56,000 nt of DNA. It comes from an uncultured Pelagibacteraceae bacterium (lineage in GTDB: Bacteria; Pseudomonadota; Alphaproteobacteria; Pelagibacterales; Pelagibacteraceae). Below are positions 19,536 to 28,863 of the stretch, one piece after another (the stretch's first letter is position 1; each line of letters starts with the position of its first letter). Where the stretch lies: NCBI GenBank assembly GCA_902594835.1, contig CACJNX010000002.1, positions 1-56,000 of the forward strand, read 5' to 3'. A model generated the notes under the pieces. That model saw nothing but the letters and a program-made list of their open reading frames with translations. It was not told the origin of the DNA and did not search any database. The position numbers and the translations under genes were made by a program.

Positions 19536-20625
19536 CTTTACTAATTTTTTTTAAGTTTTTTATAGAAATTTTGCTTTTATTTGGTAAAGCAGTTTTGCCA
19601 ATATTTTTAAGAAGAATAAAATTTATTTTATCGTCATTATTCTTCTTATCGTTTTTTAAATATGGAATTAATTTGTCTACATTTTTTTTTTGAGAATAGT
19701 TTCTAAATGTATACGCTAATTTATTTTTAAAATAAATATTCGTAATTTGCTTTAATACTTTCGAAGAGCAAATTTTTTTAATTACTGAAAGTCTTGTAGC
19801 CAAAATCATACCAGATAGGACTGCTTCACCATGAGTAATTTTATTAGAATAGTTGTTTTTAACTTCAATAGCATGGGCAAACGTATGGCCAAAGTTTAAG
19901 ATCATTCTTAAATTTTTTTCGTTCATATCTTGACTAACAAAATGTATTTTTATTTCACAACTTTTTTTAATAGCAAAAATCAATTCTTTATTTCTTTTTT
20001 CTAGAATTGCTTTTGTATTTTTTTCTAACCATTGAAAAAACTTTTTGTCCTTGATAATTGAGTGTTTTAATATCTCTGCATATCCGCAAATCATTTCTTT
20101 TTTTGGCAAAGAATCAATAAAAGAGGTATCGCTAATGACTAATTTTGGCGGATAGAAAGAACCAATAAGATTTTTTCCATAATTAGAATTGACTCCAGTT
20201 TTTCCACCTATTGCAGAGTCGACTTGAGCTAGCAAGGTAGTTGGAATATTTATAAAATTAATACCTCTTTTGAAAATACTTGCTGTGAATCCAGCAACAT
20301 CCCCAGTAATCCCTCCGCCAACACTAATAATCAAATCTGATCGATTAAAATTTTTAGATAATAAAATTTTTAAGAAATGGTTAACTGTTTTAATAGATTT
20401 ATTTTTTTCATTTGCTTTAAAAGGAATAATGACAGTATTGTAGCTTTTTAATTGATCTATTAATTTCTTTTTGAATTTCAGAGGAACTTTTTTATCTATT
20501 ATTAGCGCTATATTTTTTGATTTTGGACATATTAGTCTTATTTTTTTGGGTATTCTGCTAATAGTGTTTTTTCCAATCAAGATTGAATATTTTTGATTTT
20601 TTATTTTAATTATCTGATTTTTCAT
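19519..20625 (-). CDS. aroB: 3-dehydroquinate synthase
   Basis: A 368-residue NAD- and metal-dependent enzyme that cyclises DAHP to 3-dehydroquinate, step two of the shikimate pathway. The glycine-rich ISVGGGITGDVAGF, the INIPTTLLAQVDSAIGGKTGVN segment, the metal-ligand region ILNFGHTFAHAIE and KITHGEAVLSGM are all present. It overlaps the end of aroK by 20 bases. The 3' end overlaps convergent bolA by 17 bases, leaving no room for a terminator. Confidence 0.97.
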   Translation of the reverse strand: MKNQIIKIKNQKYSILIGKNTISRIPKKIRLICPKSKNIALIIDKKVPLKFKKKLIDQLKSYNTVIIPFKANEKNKSIKTVNHFLKILLSKNFNRSDLIISVGGGITGDVAGFTASIFKRGINFINIPTTLLAQVDSAIGGKTGVNSNYGKNLIGSFYPPKLVISDTSFIDSLPKKEMICGYAEILKHSIIKDKKFFQWLEKNTKAILEKRNKELIFAIKKSCEIKIHFVSQDMNEKNLRMILNFGHTFAHAIEVKNNYSNKITHGEAVLSGMILATRLSVIKKICSSKVLKQITNIYFKNKLAYTFRNYSQKKNVDKLIPYLKNDKKNNDDKINFILLKNIGKTALPNKSKISIKNLKKISKAISQY

Positions 20626-21121
20626 ATAGGTCCATTATTTTGTTAACTATTTCATTAGGCTTGAGAGAATTACATTTAATCCTAAAATCAGCCTTATTGT
20701 AAATTTTTTTTCTATAAAAATAAATTTTTTTAGCTGTCTCAGCTATGTTTTTCTTAAATAGCAAAGGTCTCCGAGTGTTTTTTTTCAATCTTTTTATTAA
20801 TTCACCAATTGGAAGATCTAACCAAAAACTTACGGATAATTTTTTTGTATTCCTCCTAATCGCAGTGTTTAAAAAAGCTCCTCCTCCAAGAGATATCACA
20901 GATTTTTCTTTTTTTAATTGAGATAAAGAGATATCACACTCTATTTTTCTAAAGTATTTCTCACCTTTATTTTTAAATATTAAATTTATTGATGAGCCTT
21001 CATGATCTTCAATAAGTTTATCAACATCTATAAAATTATATTTGAGCTTTTTGGCCAAATTTTTACCTATGGTAGATTTTCCTACTCCCATCATTCCGGT
21101 CAAAGTAAGGTTTTTTCCCAA
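20606..21121 (-). CDS. aroK: Shikimate kinase
   Basis: A 171-residue P-loop kinase that phosphorylates shikimate in aromatic amino-acid synthesis. Walker A is GMMGVGKST (about 8-16). The shikimate-binding DVDKLIEDHEG, the IFKNKGEKYFRKIE segment, SLGGGAFLN and the lid KNTRRPLLF follow in order. aroK-aroB is a common pair. It starts a divergent unit opposite the small membrane gene at 21194, with 72 bases between the two starts. Confidence 0.96.
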   Translation of the reverse strand: MGKNLTLTGMMGVGKSTIGKNLAKKLKYNFIDVDKLIEDHEGSSINLIFKNKGEKYFRKIECDISLSQLKKEKSVISLGGGAFLNTAIRRNTKKLSVSFWLDLPIGELIKRLKKNTRRPLLFKKNIAETAKKIYFYRKKIYNKADFRIKCNSLKPNEIVNKIMDLYEKSDN

Positions 21122-21193
21122 TTTAGCTTCCTTTTTGATTTTGATTTTTCATAAATATGTCTTAATTATTGAGTTTAAATCAAAACTTAAAGT

Positions 21194-21373
21194 ATGCAAC
21201 TTAAATACAACAGACAACCAAGCCTAGGCAGCTCATTAATAAAAACCTTGATAAAGTTATTGCTTATAATTTTAATTTTTATAATTGCAATTTTTTTAAT
21301 AGAAAAAGTAAAATTTCCAAGTCCAGAAAAAAAATATCAAATAGACATTACAAATGAAATTAAAAAGCTTTAA
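21194..21373 (+). CDS. Small single-pass membrane protein, unknown
   Basis: A 59-residue open frame not expected by chance in this position: a basic N-terminus (MQLKYNRQPSLGSSLIKT), one strong hydrophobic helix (about 19-36) and a short lysine-rich tail FPSPEKKYQIDITNEIKKL. It overlaps the following 577-residue gene by 20 bases, so the two are probably cotranslated. The positive-inside rule puts the N-terminus in the cytoplasm and the tail in the periplasm. I do not recognise the family. It may be an envelope partner of the next protein. Confidence 0.6.
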   Translation: MQLKYNRQPSLGSSLIKTLIKLLLIILIFIIAIFLIEKVKFPSPEKKYQIDITNEIKKL

Positions 21374-23087
21374 TTATATAATTGGCTTATTAATTATTTT
21401 TAATATCTCACCTATTTTAAGTGAAGAAAAAATTGATATTTGGAAAAATAAAAAAAATACTATTAGTGAGTCTAAAGAAAAATTAGAACAAGAAGCCCCT
21501 AAAGACTTAAAGTTAAAACCATCTCAAAAAGTTCAAGCTGTAGATAGTATACAAATTCAAGAGGGTTCAGTATTCCAATCAGATGAACAAAAAGTTTATG
21601 GAATTTATGAGCCTGCTAATTACAATTTTAGCTTAAATATGTGGTCAACTACTAATGCAGATGATTTAAGATCAAGCTTAAAACGATTAAACAAAATTAA
21701 TCTATCCAAATCATCCAGTGAAATACTCGAGTTTATTTTATTTTCGTTTTCTTATCCTCCACTTGGCATGTCAGAAAAAGAGTTTGTAAAATTGAAAACA
21801 GATTGGTTAATAAAAAACGACAGAATAGATTTAATTGAAAGTTTTTTAAAACAAAATGAGCGATTTGAAAGCAAAAGTGAAGTTATTCAATATCTAGTAG
21901 ATAGCAATATTTCAACTGGAAATATTAAAGAGGGTTGTGAAAAAATTGGTTTTATAGATGCTAATATTAAGGATGCATATTTAGAAAAATTTAAAATTTA
22001 CTGTTTAGTTTTTAATGATAAAAAACCAGAGGCGCAGCTTTTATTAGACCTTCTAAGAGAGCAAAAACAGTCAAGTAAATTTTATGATGACAAAATTAAT
22101 TTTCTTTTGGGGGTTTCAAATACTACAAGCAACAAAATTAACGAAAAAAATCTTTTAAATTTTTACTTATCGAGCATAACAATTACTAATTTTAAATATG
22201 AACCTACACCAAAAACAAAAAAAGAAATATGGAAGTATCTCAATGCTGCAAATCTAATTAAATTAGATGATGCTTCTGACAAAAAGAAATTAAAAGAGTT
22301 AGAAGAAGCTGCAAACAACAATCAACTGGATAAAAATAAGATTTTTGAAATTTATAAACAAATTCCTTTTAACTTAAATACTTTGATTAATGCTAAAAAT
22401 AACTATCAAACTTTAGATGAGAGCGATGCAAGAGCTCTAATATATCAAAAATATTTATTATCCGAGTCAGATGAGAATAAAATTGAAAACCTATTTTTGC
22501 TTGAAGAGCTATTTAAGAAATCTGATTTATTAAATATTTATTCAAAATTTTTAAGTGAAAAAATCGAGGAAATCGGTGTTGATAATCTACCTAAAGAGTA
22601 TCAAGAAGAAGCATTAGCAAGGATCGTTTCTGACGAGGATATTACTTTTGGAAAAGTAAAATATAATGATAAAATTCTACATCAATCTAAAATTATGAAA
22701 TATTTTTTAGAAGGTGAAAATAAAAAAAAAGTTCAGAAAGATATAGATAAAATATTTAAAAAAGTTATAAAAAATAAAAAGTACTTTGTATCCGCTAAAG
22801 ATCTTGCTCTCGCAGACGCGCTAATAAATGATGGTTTTTTGTTACCTGCAAATTTTAAATATGATCAACTTGTAAAAAAATTCGATATCCCAAAAAATCT
22901 TCTAAAATTAATTGATAACGATCAAAAAGCTTTTTTAGCATTAAAAATAGTTGAAATAATAGGTGAAGATGAACCCTATCAACTTGATCCAGAAACCATA
23001 TATTTTGTTACTAATCTTTTAAATAAAATGAACCTTGTAACCATAAGAAACAAAGTTTTAAATTCAGCTCTACCATTAAGATCTTAA
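21354..23087 (+). CDS. Exported helical protein, unknown function
   Basis: A 577-residue protein with a signal peptide (basic MKLKSFNYI, hydrophobic core to about residue 21, likely cleavage after the LS in SPILSEE). The mature part is acidic and lysine-rich, apparently almost all alpha-helical, with repeated leucine-spaced helices resembling TPR/solenoid proteins. A pair of cysteines lies near residues 196 and 218. I do not recognise a named domain. It precedes def-fmt-truA by 19 bases and follows the 59-residue membrane gene with overlap. A periplasmic scaffold role is a guess. Confidence 0.8.
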   Translation: MKLKSFNYIIGLLIIFNISPILSEEKIDIWKNKKNTISESKEKLEQEAPKDLKLKPSQKVQAVDSIQIQEGSVFQSDEQKVYGIYEPANYNFSLNMWSTTNADDLRSSLKRLNKINLSKSSSEILEFILFSFSYPPLGMSEKEFVKLKTDWLIKNDRIDLIESFLKQNERFESKSEVIQYLVDSNISTGNIKEGCEKIGFIDANIKDAYLEKFKIYCLVFNDKKPEAQLLLDLLREQKQSSKFYDDKINFLLGVSNTTSNKINEKNLLNFYLSSITITNFKYEPTPKTKKEIWKYLNAANLIKLDDASDKKKLKELEEAANNNQLDKNKIFEIYKQIPFNLNTLINAKNNYQTLDESDARALIYQKYLLSESDENKIENLFLLEELFKKSDLLNIYSKFLSEKIEEIGVDNLPKEYQEEALARIVSDEDITFGKVKYNDKILHQSKIMKYFLEGENKKKVQKDIDKIFKKVIKNKKYFVSAKDLALADALINDGFLLPANFKYDQLVKKFDIPKNLLKLIDNDQKAFLALKIVEIIGEDEPYQLDPETIYFVTNLLNKMNLVTIRNKVLNSALPLRS

Positions 23088-23106
23088 TTAGAATATAAAA
23101 CTTCAT

Positions 23107-23631
23107 ATGACGATTAAAAAAATCTTAACAGAACCTAATCCTTTTTTGAGACAAAAATCAAAAAAAGTTGATTTAGTAGACGACTCAATAAGATCGTTAA
23201 TGGATGATATGTTGGAAACGATGTATGCTGCTCCAGGAATTGGACTTGCAGCAATCCAAATAGGTGTTCCAAAAAGAGTTATAGTTATAGATTTAGCAAG
23301 AGAGAATGAAAAAAAAAATCCTTTATATTTTGTTAATCCGGAGATTATAACTAACTCTAAAACTGATGCATCTTACGAGGAAGGATGTCTTTCTGTGCCA
23401 GGTCAATTCGCAGAGATAAGTAGACCAGATAAGTGCAAGGTAAAATTTTTGAATTATCAAGGTGAAGAAAAAATATTTGAAGCCGATGGTCTTCTTGCAA
23501 CTTGTATTCAACATGAAATTGATCATCTAGAAGGCATATTGTTTATAGACTATTTATCAAAATTAAAGAAAAGTATGATAATGAAAAAATTATCTAAACA
23601 TAAAAAATCTTTAGAAAGAGTCATTGTTTAG
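23107..23631 (+). CDS. def: Peptide deformylase
   Basis: A 174-residue metalloenzyme that removes the formyl group from the N-terminal methionine of new proteins. All three motifs are present: GIGLAAIQIG (motif 1), EEGCLSVPG with the metal-binding cysteine (motif 2) and QHEIDHLEG with two metal-binding histidines and the catalytic glutamate (motif 3). It lies five bases before fmt, the enzyme that adds the formyl group to initiator tRNA. Confidence 0.98.
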   Translation: MTIKKILTEPNPFLRQKSKKVDLVDDSIRSLMDDMLETMYAAPGIGLAAIQIGVPKRVIVIDLARENEKKNPLYFVNPEIITNSKTDASYEEGCLSVPGQFAEISRPDKCKVKFLNYQGEEKIFEADGLLATCIQHEIDHLEGILFIDYLSKLKKSMIMKKLSKHKKSLERVIV

Positions 23632-23636
23632 TCTTA

Positions 23637-24554
23637 ATGGCATATGAAATTTTATTCATGGGAACCCCAGAATTTTCTGTTCCTATCTTAAAATCTTTAA
23701 ATCTACATCACAAAATTTTATCAGTATTTACTCAACCACCCAAAAAAAAAAATAGAGGTCAAAAAATATCAAAATCACCAATCCATCTAGAGGCAGAAAA
23801 ATTAAAGATTCCAGTAAGAACACCAAAAAATTTGAATAATGAAATTGATTACAAATTTATAAAAGAGACTAACGCAAAGATTATTATTGTTGTCGCATAT
23901 GGCCAATTAATTCCAGAAAAATTTTTAAATATTGAAAATTTATTATTTTTAAATATACATGCCTCACTTCTTCCAAGATGGAGAGGAGCAGCTCCAATTC
24001 AAAGATCTATAATAGAAATGGATAAAGAAACTGGGATTTCAATAATGAAGATTATTCCAAAACTTGATGCAGGGCCTTATATGCTCCAAGAAAAAATTGG
24101 CATTAATAAAAATGAAAATTTTTCATCTTTAAGTAAAAGATTATCAGCAGTTGGTGAAAAATTAATCATAGAAGCTTTATCATTATTTGAAAAAAAAGAA
24201 ATTGTTTTTAAAGATCAAAATGAAAAAGATGTCACTTATGCAAAAAAAATCAGTAAAAAGGAATCTGAAATCGATTGGAATGAAACAGCTCAAAAGATAT
24301 TAGCAAAAATTAATGGACTTAATCCATACCCCGGGGTGTGGTTCAATCATAACGGAAACAGAATTAAGATAATCGATGCTGAAATATCTGAAAATCAAGG
24401 TAAAAAAGGAGAAGTTATAACGAATGAACTTATAGTGGCATGTAAAGATAAAGCTATAAAAATAAATTATCTTCAAAAAGAAGGAAAAAAAGTTTTAGAC
24501 ACAAAAAGTTTTTTAACAGGTTATAAAATTTTTAAAGGGGAAATACTTAGTTAA
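23637..24554 (+). CDS. fmt: Methionyl-tRNA formyltransferase
   Basis: A 305-residue enzyme that formylates initiator Met-tRNA from 10-formyl-THF. The N-terminal catalytic domain shows FMGTPEFSVPIL and the active-site NIHASLLPRWRGAAPIQ; the C-terminal OB-like domain starts near residue 205. It is paired with def upstream and overlaps truA by one base (TAATG). Length is typical. Confidence 0.97.
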   Translation: MAYEILFMGTPEFSVPILKSLNLHHKILSVFTQPPKKKNRGQKISKSPIHLEAEKLKIPVRTPKNLNNEIDYKFIKETNAKIIIVVAYGQLIPEKFLNIENLLFLNIHASLLPRWRGAAPIQRSIIEMDKETGISIMKIIPKLDAGPYMLQEKIGINKNENFSSLSKRLSAVGEKLIIEALSLFEKKEIVFKDQNEKDVTYAKKISKKESEIDWNETAQKILAKINGLNPYPGVWFNHNGNRIKIIDAEISENQGKKGEVITNELIVACKDKAIKINYLQKEGKKVLDTKSFLTGYKIFKGEILS

Positions 24555-25294
24555 TGATTAATTACCAAATTATTGTAGAGTACTTGGGCACTAATTACGT
24601 AGGTTGGCAAATTCAAAAAAATGGTACTTCTATTCAATCTGAAATTCAAAAAGCTTTGGGAAAAGTACTCAAGACAAAAATTAAAATAAATGGTTCAGGC
24701 CGAACGGATGCAGGTGTTCATGCTAAAGGTCAAAGTGCAAATTTTTTTTTTAATCGGAATATAAAAGATGAATATAAATTTTTAAATTCAGTCAATTATT
24801 TTTTAAAAAAAAAAACTATTGCTATTACCAAGATTAACAAGAAAAAAATTGATTTTCATGCACGTCATAGTGCAAAAAAAAAAATATATAAATATATAAT
24901 TCTTAATCGCGCAACTAGCTCACCTTTAAACAACAATAGAGTTTGGTTGGTAAAAAAAAAACTAAATGTAAATATGATGAAAAAAGGAATAAAATATTTT
25001 TTGGGCACAAAAAACTTTACATCAATGAGAGCTGCTTCGTGTGCAGCTAAAAATCCTGTTAGAACTATAAATAAAGCTGATATTAAACAAAAAGGAGATA
25101 AAATATTTATAATTTTTGAGTCAAAATCATTTCTTCAAAAGCAAGTAAGATCAATGGTTGGATGCTTAAAATACGTTGGTGAGAATAAATGGAAGCCACA
25201 AAAAGTAAAATCCGTAATAGAGTCAAAAAAAAGAAAATTGTGTGCTCCACCAGCTCCACCTGAAGGTCTTTATTTAGAAAAAGTTGTTTATTAA
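24554..25294 (+). CDS. truA: tRNA pseudouridine(38-40) synthase
   Basis: A 246-residue pseudouridine synthase modifying positions 38-40 of the tRNA anticodon arm. The catalytic aspartate lies in GSGRTDAGVHAKGQ (about residues 47-60), and FHARHSAKKKIYKY and FLQKQVRSMVGCL are family-typical. It closes the def-fmt-truA unit. Its TAA stop interlocks with the stop of the convergent glycosyltransferase (TTAA at 25291-25294). Confidence 0.97.
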   Translation: MINYQIIVEYLGTNYVGWQIQKNGTSIQSEIQKALGKVLKTKIKINGSGRTDAGVHAKGQSANFFFNRNIKDEYKFLNSVNYFLKKKTIAITKINKKKIDFHARHSAKKKIYKYIILNRATSSPLNNNRVWLVKKKLNVNMMKKGIKYFLGTKNFTSMRAASCAAKNPVRTINKADIKQKGDKIFIIFESKSFLQKQVRSMVGCLKYVGENKWKPQKVKSVIESKKRKLCAPPAPPEGLYLEKVVY

Positions 25295-26424
25295 ATTTTG
25301 ATTATTCTTAAATATTTTTTCTGTGTCTTTTGCCATGAAAATTTATCAACAAAACGTAAAGCGTTTTTAGAAATTTTAATACTTAATTTTTTATCCATCT
25401 TTAATTTATTTATTTTTATTACTAAGTCATTTACATCAGAATAAGTGATAACATTTTTATCAAAATTATGAGCAACTTTTTTTGAGCAAATAACTGGTAA
25501 TCCATAGGACATGTAAGATAGAATTTTACCTTGCATTCCAGTTGCTACTTCTAAATTTGCTAATCCACAAAAAGACCCTTTAATAAATTTATCTATTTTT
25601 TTTTGTAAACCTAGACAATTAACATTTTTATTTAAAGATAAAAAAAATTTATCAAATTTTCCAATTTCACCAATTATTTCAAACTGAACATTTTGCAAAT
25701 TCTTTTTTAATTTTGGTAAGGCATATCTTACAAAACTTTTAACCGCCAAAATATTGGGTAAATATTTACAGTTGCCGATAAATAATATCTTTTTATTTTT
25801 TTTTGAAAATAGATATTTTTTTTTGATTTTGTCTACTGAAACATTAATATGAATAATTTTCTTTCTAAAAGATTTATCAATTTTTTTAATTTCATTTTTA
25901 GAAAATAAAATAATTTTATCAAAATCTACAAAAATTTTTTGTTCTACATTTTTTACGAGAAGACTCTCTAAAAAATATATGTATTTTAAGGGATTGAATA
26001 TATTTAAATTATTAAAAGTTTGTTTATAGTTACTTGAATATAAGTCTCCCATCTCAATAATTTTTTTACCATAATAATTTTTTGGAAGATATTGACTTGA
26101 CCTAATATGATAAAAAAAAACTAAATCATAATTTGGGGCCGTTTCATAAATAAAATTTTTCATTTTATTGGAATAAAAAAGACCAAATTGTAATGGTTCA
26201 AAAAAAAGTAAAGATTTAAAAATATAAATTAGTTTTGCCAATAAACTTGGGGTTTTGAAAATAAAAATATTATCTTGTGAAAAATCTTCTTTATCTCCCA
26301 AAGTTACGATTTTTAATTCACTTTTTTTTTTTAGAGTTTCTACAATTTTTTTTGAGCCTATTACATCTCCTGAGTATCTGTTTGAATAGGGATTCCTAGT
26401 AGAGATAAAAAGAATTTTTTTCAT
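25291..26424 (-). CDS. Glycosyltransferase, GT4-like
   Basis: A 377-residue GT-B fold protein. The N-terminus has ILFISTRNPYSNRYSGDV, a typical opening for GT4 enzymes. The second domain begins near KKILFIGNCKYLPN and contains the region KILSYMSYGLPVICS, equivalent to the donor-binding E-x7-E segment, although the first glutamate is replaced (LEVATGMQGKIL). It is the last gene of the long minus-strand run and overlaps the SET gene by four bases. It probably transfers a sugar to an envelope glycan; donor and acceptor are unknown. Confidence 0.82.
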   Translation of the reverse strand: MKKILFISTRNPYSNRYSGDVIGSKKIVETLKKKSELKIVTLGDKEDFSQDNIFIFKTPSLLAKLIYIFKSLLFFEPLQFGLFYSNKMKNFIYETAPNYDLVFFYHIRSSQYLPKNYYGKKIIEMGDLYSSNYKQTFNNLNIFNPLKYIYFLESLLVKNVEQKIFVDFDKIILFSKNEIKKIDKSFRKKIIHINVSVDKIKKKYLFSKKNKKILFIGNCKYLPNILAVKSFVRYALPKLKKNLQNVQFEIIGEIGKFDKFFLSLNKNVNCLGLQKKIDKFIKGSFCGLANLEVATGMQGKILSYMSYGLPVICSKKVAHNFDKNVITYSDVNDLVIKINKLKMDKKLSIKISKNALRFVDKFSWQKTQKKYLRIIKI

Positions 26425-26876
26425 CTTTTTTTTATTTTTTTATTTATCCTCCATCTAGATCCTTCTCTTATTATAAAACCACAACAATTCTTCGCACCAC
26501 ATCTGCAAGGATAATTCTTAAAATCTTCATCAAAACTAAAACCATAATCATAAGAAAACTCTTCACCCTTTTTTATATTTTTTATTGCATGTACCCAAAC
26601 TTTTAGACCTGATCCTGTAACTTCACAATTAGGGTCACACGAATGATTGATTAATCTGGCAATATTGAATTTAAAATCTCCATCAAGGTCATATTTTTTG
26701 TTTAAATTAAAAAGGTATATAGCTTTATCATTATCATACTTAGGATTTTCCTCTGCTTGTCTTCTTGTAATTATTTTTCCTTTATACTCTATTATTTTTG
26801 TGCCTTTTTTAATATCTTTAGCTGCATACAAACCTAAATTATCAATTTTAGATTTTTTTACTTTATAGGATTTCAC
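26421..26876 (-). CDS. SET-domain protein lysine methyltransferase-like
   Basis: A 151-residue protein that is nearly all SET domain, the S-adenosylmethionine-dependent lysine methyltransferase fold best known from eukaryotic histone enzymes. Visible motifs are SKIDNLGLYAAKDIKKGT, the cofactor and catalytic segment LINHSCDPNCEVTG, GEEFSYDYGFS with the catalytic tyrosine, and a post-SET cysteine cluster (CRCGAKNCCGFI) that with the earlier cysteine could bind zinc. It overlaps dapE and the glycosyltransferase by four bases each, so it is fully embedded in a bacterial operon. The bacterial substrate is unknown. Confidence 0.92.
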   Translation of the reverse strand: MKSYKVKKSKIDNLGLYAAKDIKKGTKIIEYKGKIITRRQAEENPKYDNDKAIYLFNLNKKYDLDGDFKFNIARLINHSCDPNCEVTGSGLKVWVHAIKNIKKGEEFSYDYGFSFDEDFKNYPCRCGAKNCCGFIIREGSRWRINKKIKKR

Positions 26877-28036
26877 TTAAAATAATCCTCTAGGATATTG
26901 TGATATATTTTAGTTAAATTTTTTAGATCTTTTAATGAAACGCATTCATCGATTTTATGCATTGTTTTATTTACTAAGCCAAATTCAAGACAAGGTGAAA
27001 TTTTTCTAATAAACCTTGCATCCGAAGTGCCTCCAGTTGTAGAAAAAACAGGTGTTACTTTAGTAATCTTCTTAATTATATTTTTGGCCATAAAAATAGT
27101 TTTATTAGGTTTAGTAAGAAAAGACTCACCACTTACGTGAAAGTCTATTTTAAATTTACACTTATTTTTTTTACTTAAAATTTTAACTACTGAATTAATT
27201 TTTTTCTTTAAACTGCTTGAAGTATGTTGATTATTAAATCTTACATTAAATTGAGCTTCAGCCGTTGCAGGAATAACATTAGTAGCTCTATTATCTACAT
27301 TTATAGATGTAAATTCTAAATTTGAAGCTTGAAAATTTTGATTACCTTTATCTAATTTTTGCTCATTAAGTTTTTTACATATTTTAACCAATGTATTTAT
27401 AGGATTATTTGAAAGATGAGGGTAAGCGACATGACCTTGTGACCCAGAAATTGTTATTTTTCCCGATATACTGCCTCGTCTACCAATTTTAATCATCTCA
27501 CCAAGTTTGTTTGGATTAGTAGGCTCTCCTACAATGCAGAAATCTATCTTTTCTCTTCTCTTTTTTAAATAGTCTACTACTTTTTTGGTTCCATTAATTG
27601 CCAACCCTTCTTCATCTCCAGTGATTAAAAAGCTAATAGAGCCATTAAATTTGTTTCTTTTTTTTAAGAATTTCGCAACAGCGGAAACAAAACAAGCTAT
27701 AGAGCTTTTCATGTCATTAGCTCCTCTACCTATTAAATGATTTTTTTTAATTGTTGGTTTAAATGGATTTACTGTCCAGTCTTTAATATTGCCCGGAGGT
27801 ACAACGTCCGTGTGCCCAGCATAACATAAATTAGGACCTTTTTTTCCTAGTCTTGCATAAATATTTTTAATTGGCTTACTTTTTTTGTTTTTATCTTTAA
27901 ACTCTAAAATCTTACAATTAAAACCAAGCTTTTTTAATTGCTTTGCTAAAAACTTTATAGCACCTGCATCCTTAGGCGTTACACTTGGAAATTTAATAAG
28001 CTCTTTAGCTAATGTTAATTCATTAATGTTAGGCAT
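26873..28036 (-). CDS. dapE: Succinyl-diaminopimelate desuccinylase
   Basis: A 387-residue M20-type di-zinc hydrolase in lysine and diaminopimelate synthesis. The first metal site is YAGHTDVVPPG, then GRGANDMKSS, the catalytic glutamates in TGDEEG, the GEPT segment and the C-terminal FSTTGGTSDARF and histidine KTMHKIDE. It starts on the last base of dapD (one-base overlap), the preceding enzyme of the pathway. Confidence 0.97.
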   Translation of the reverse strand: MPNINELTLAKELIKFPSVTPKDAGAIKFLAKQLKKLGFNCKILEFKDKNKKSKPIKNIYARLGKKGPNLCYAGHTDVVPPGNIKDWTVNPFKPTIKKNHLIGRGANDMKSSIACFVSAVAKFLKKRNKFNGSISFLITGDEEGLAINGTKKVVDYLKKRREKIDFCIVGEPTNPNKLGEMIKIGRRGSISGKITISGSQGHVAYPHLSNNPINTLVKICKKLNEQKLDKGNQNFQASNLEFTSINVDNRATNVIPATAEAQFNVRFNNQHTSSSLKKKINSVVKILSKKNKCKFKIDFHVSGESFLTKPNKTIFMAKNIIKKITKVTPVFSTTGGTSDARFIRKISPCLEFGLVNKTMHKIDECVSLKDLKNLTKIYHNILEDYFK

Positions 28037-28863
28037 TAGTCTCTTAATAGATCATTAATAGATGTTTTGCTTCTTGTCTTCGAGTCAACTTTCTTAACAA
28101 TTACTGCACAATATAAAGAAGGACCATCAGGATTAGATTTATTAGGCAAGCTTCCTGGCACTACCACAGAATAAGCCGGTACTTTTCCAAAAGTAATCTC
28201 ACCAGTTGATCTATCTACAATTTTAGTTGAAGCGCCAATATAAACTCCCATAGATATTACTGCACCTTCCTCAACTAAAACACCCTCGGCTATTTCAGAT
28301 CTAGCACCTACAAAACAATTATCCTCGATTATTACGGGACCAGCTTGAAGGGGCTCAAGCACTCCACCTATCCCAGCTCCACCGGAGATATGACAATTTT
28401 TTCCAACTTGAGCACATGAACCAACCGAAGCCCACGTGTCAATCATTGTGCCTTCATCAACGTATGCTCCTAAATTTACAAATGAAGGCATTAGAACAAC
28501 ATTCTTTGCAATATAAGAACCTCTTCTAACAACTCCATTTGGAACGTGCCGGTAACCAGCCTTCTTCCAATCTTTTTCTTTCCATTTTACTGTTTTGCCC
28601 GGCACCTTATCGTACCAAGTAGTGTAAGGTCCTTTTGACATTGTCATCTTATTGACTCTAAAGCTTAAAAGTATCGCTTTTTTTATCCACTGATTAACAA
28701 TCCATTTTCCATTAATTTTATTCGCAACTCTAATTTTACCTGAGTCTACTAAATTAATTGTTTCATTAATTGCCTTGATTAGTTTTTTATCAGATTTTGG
28801 CCCTACTTTTTCTTTTATTTCAAAACTTTCATTAATAGTTTTTTCCAAATTATTTAAGTTCAT
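28036..28863 (-). CDS. dapD: Tetrahydrodipicolinate N-succinyltransferase
   Basis: A 275-residue acyltransferase that succinylates tetrahydrodipicolinate. The C-terminal two thirds are a left-handed beta helix made of hexapeptide repeats ([38 protein letters not shown]), followed by the typical [15 protein letters not shown] end. The product is used by DapE next door. The start overlaps the upstream HAD gene by 14 bases. Confidence 0.97.
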   Translation of the reverse strand: MNLNNLEKTINESFEIKEKVGPKSDKKLIKAINETINLVDSGKIRVANKINGKWIVNQWIKKAILLSFRVNKMTMSKGPYTTWYDKVPGKTVKWKEKDWKKAGYRHVPNGVVRRGSYIAKNVVLMPSFVNLGAYVDEGTMIDTWASVGSCAQVGKNCHISGGAGIGGVLEPLQAGPVIIEDNCFVGARSEIAEGVLVEEGAVISMGVYIGASTKIVDRSTGEITFGKVPAYSVVVPGSLPNKSNPDGPSLYCAVIVKKVDSKTRSKTSINDLLRD

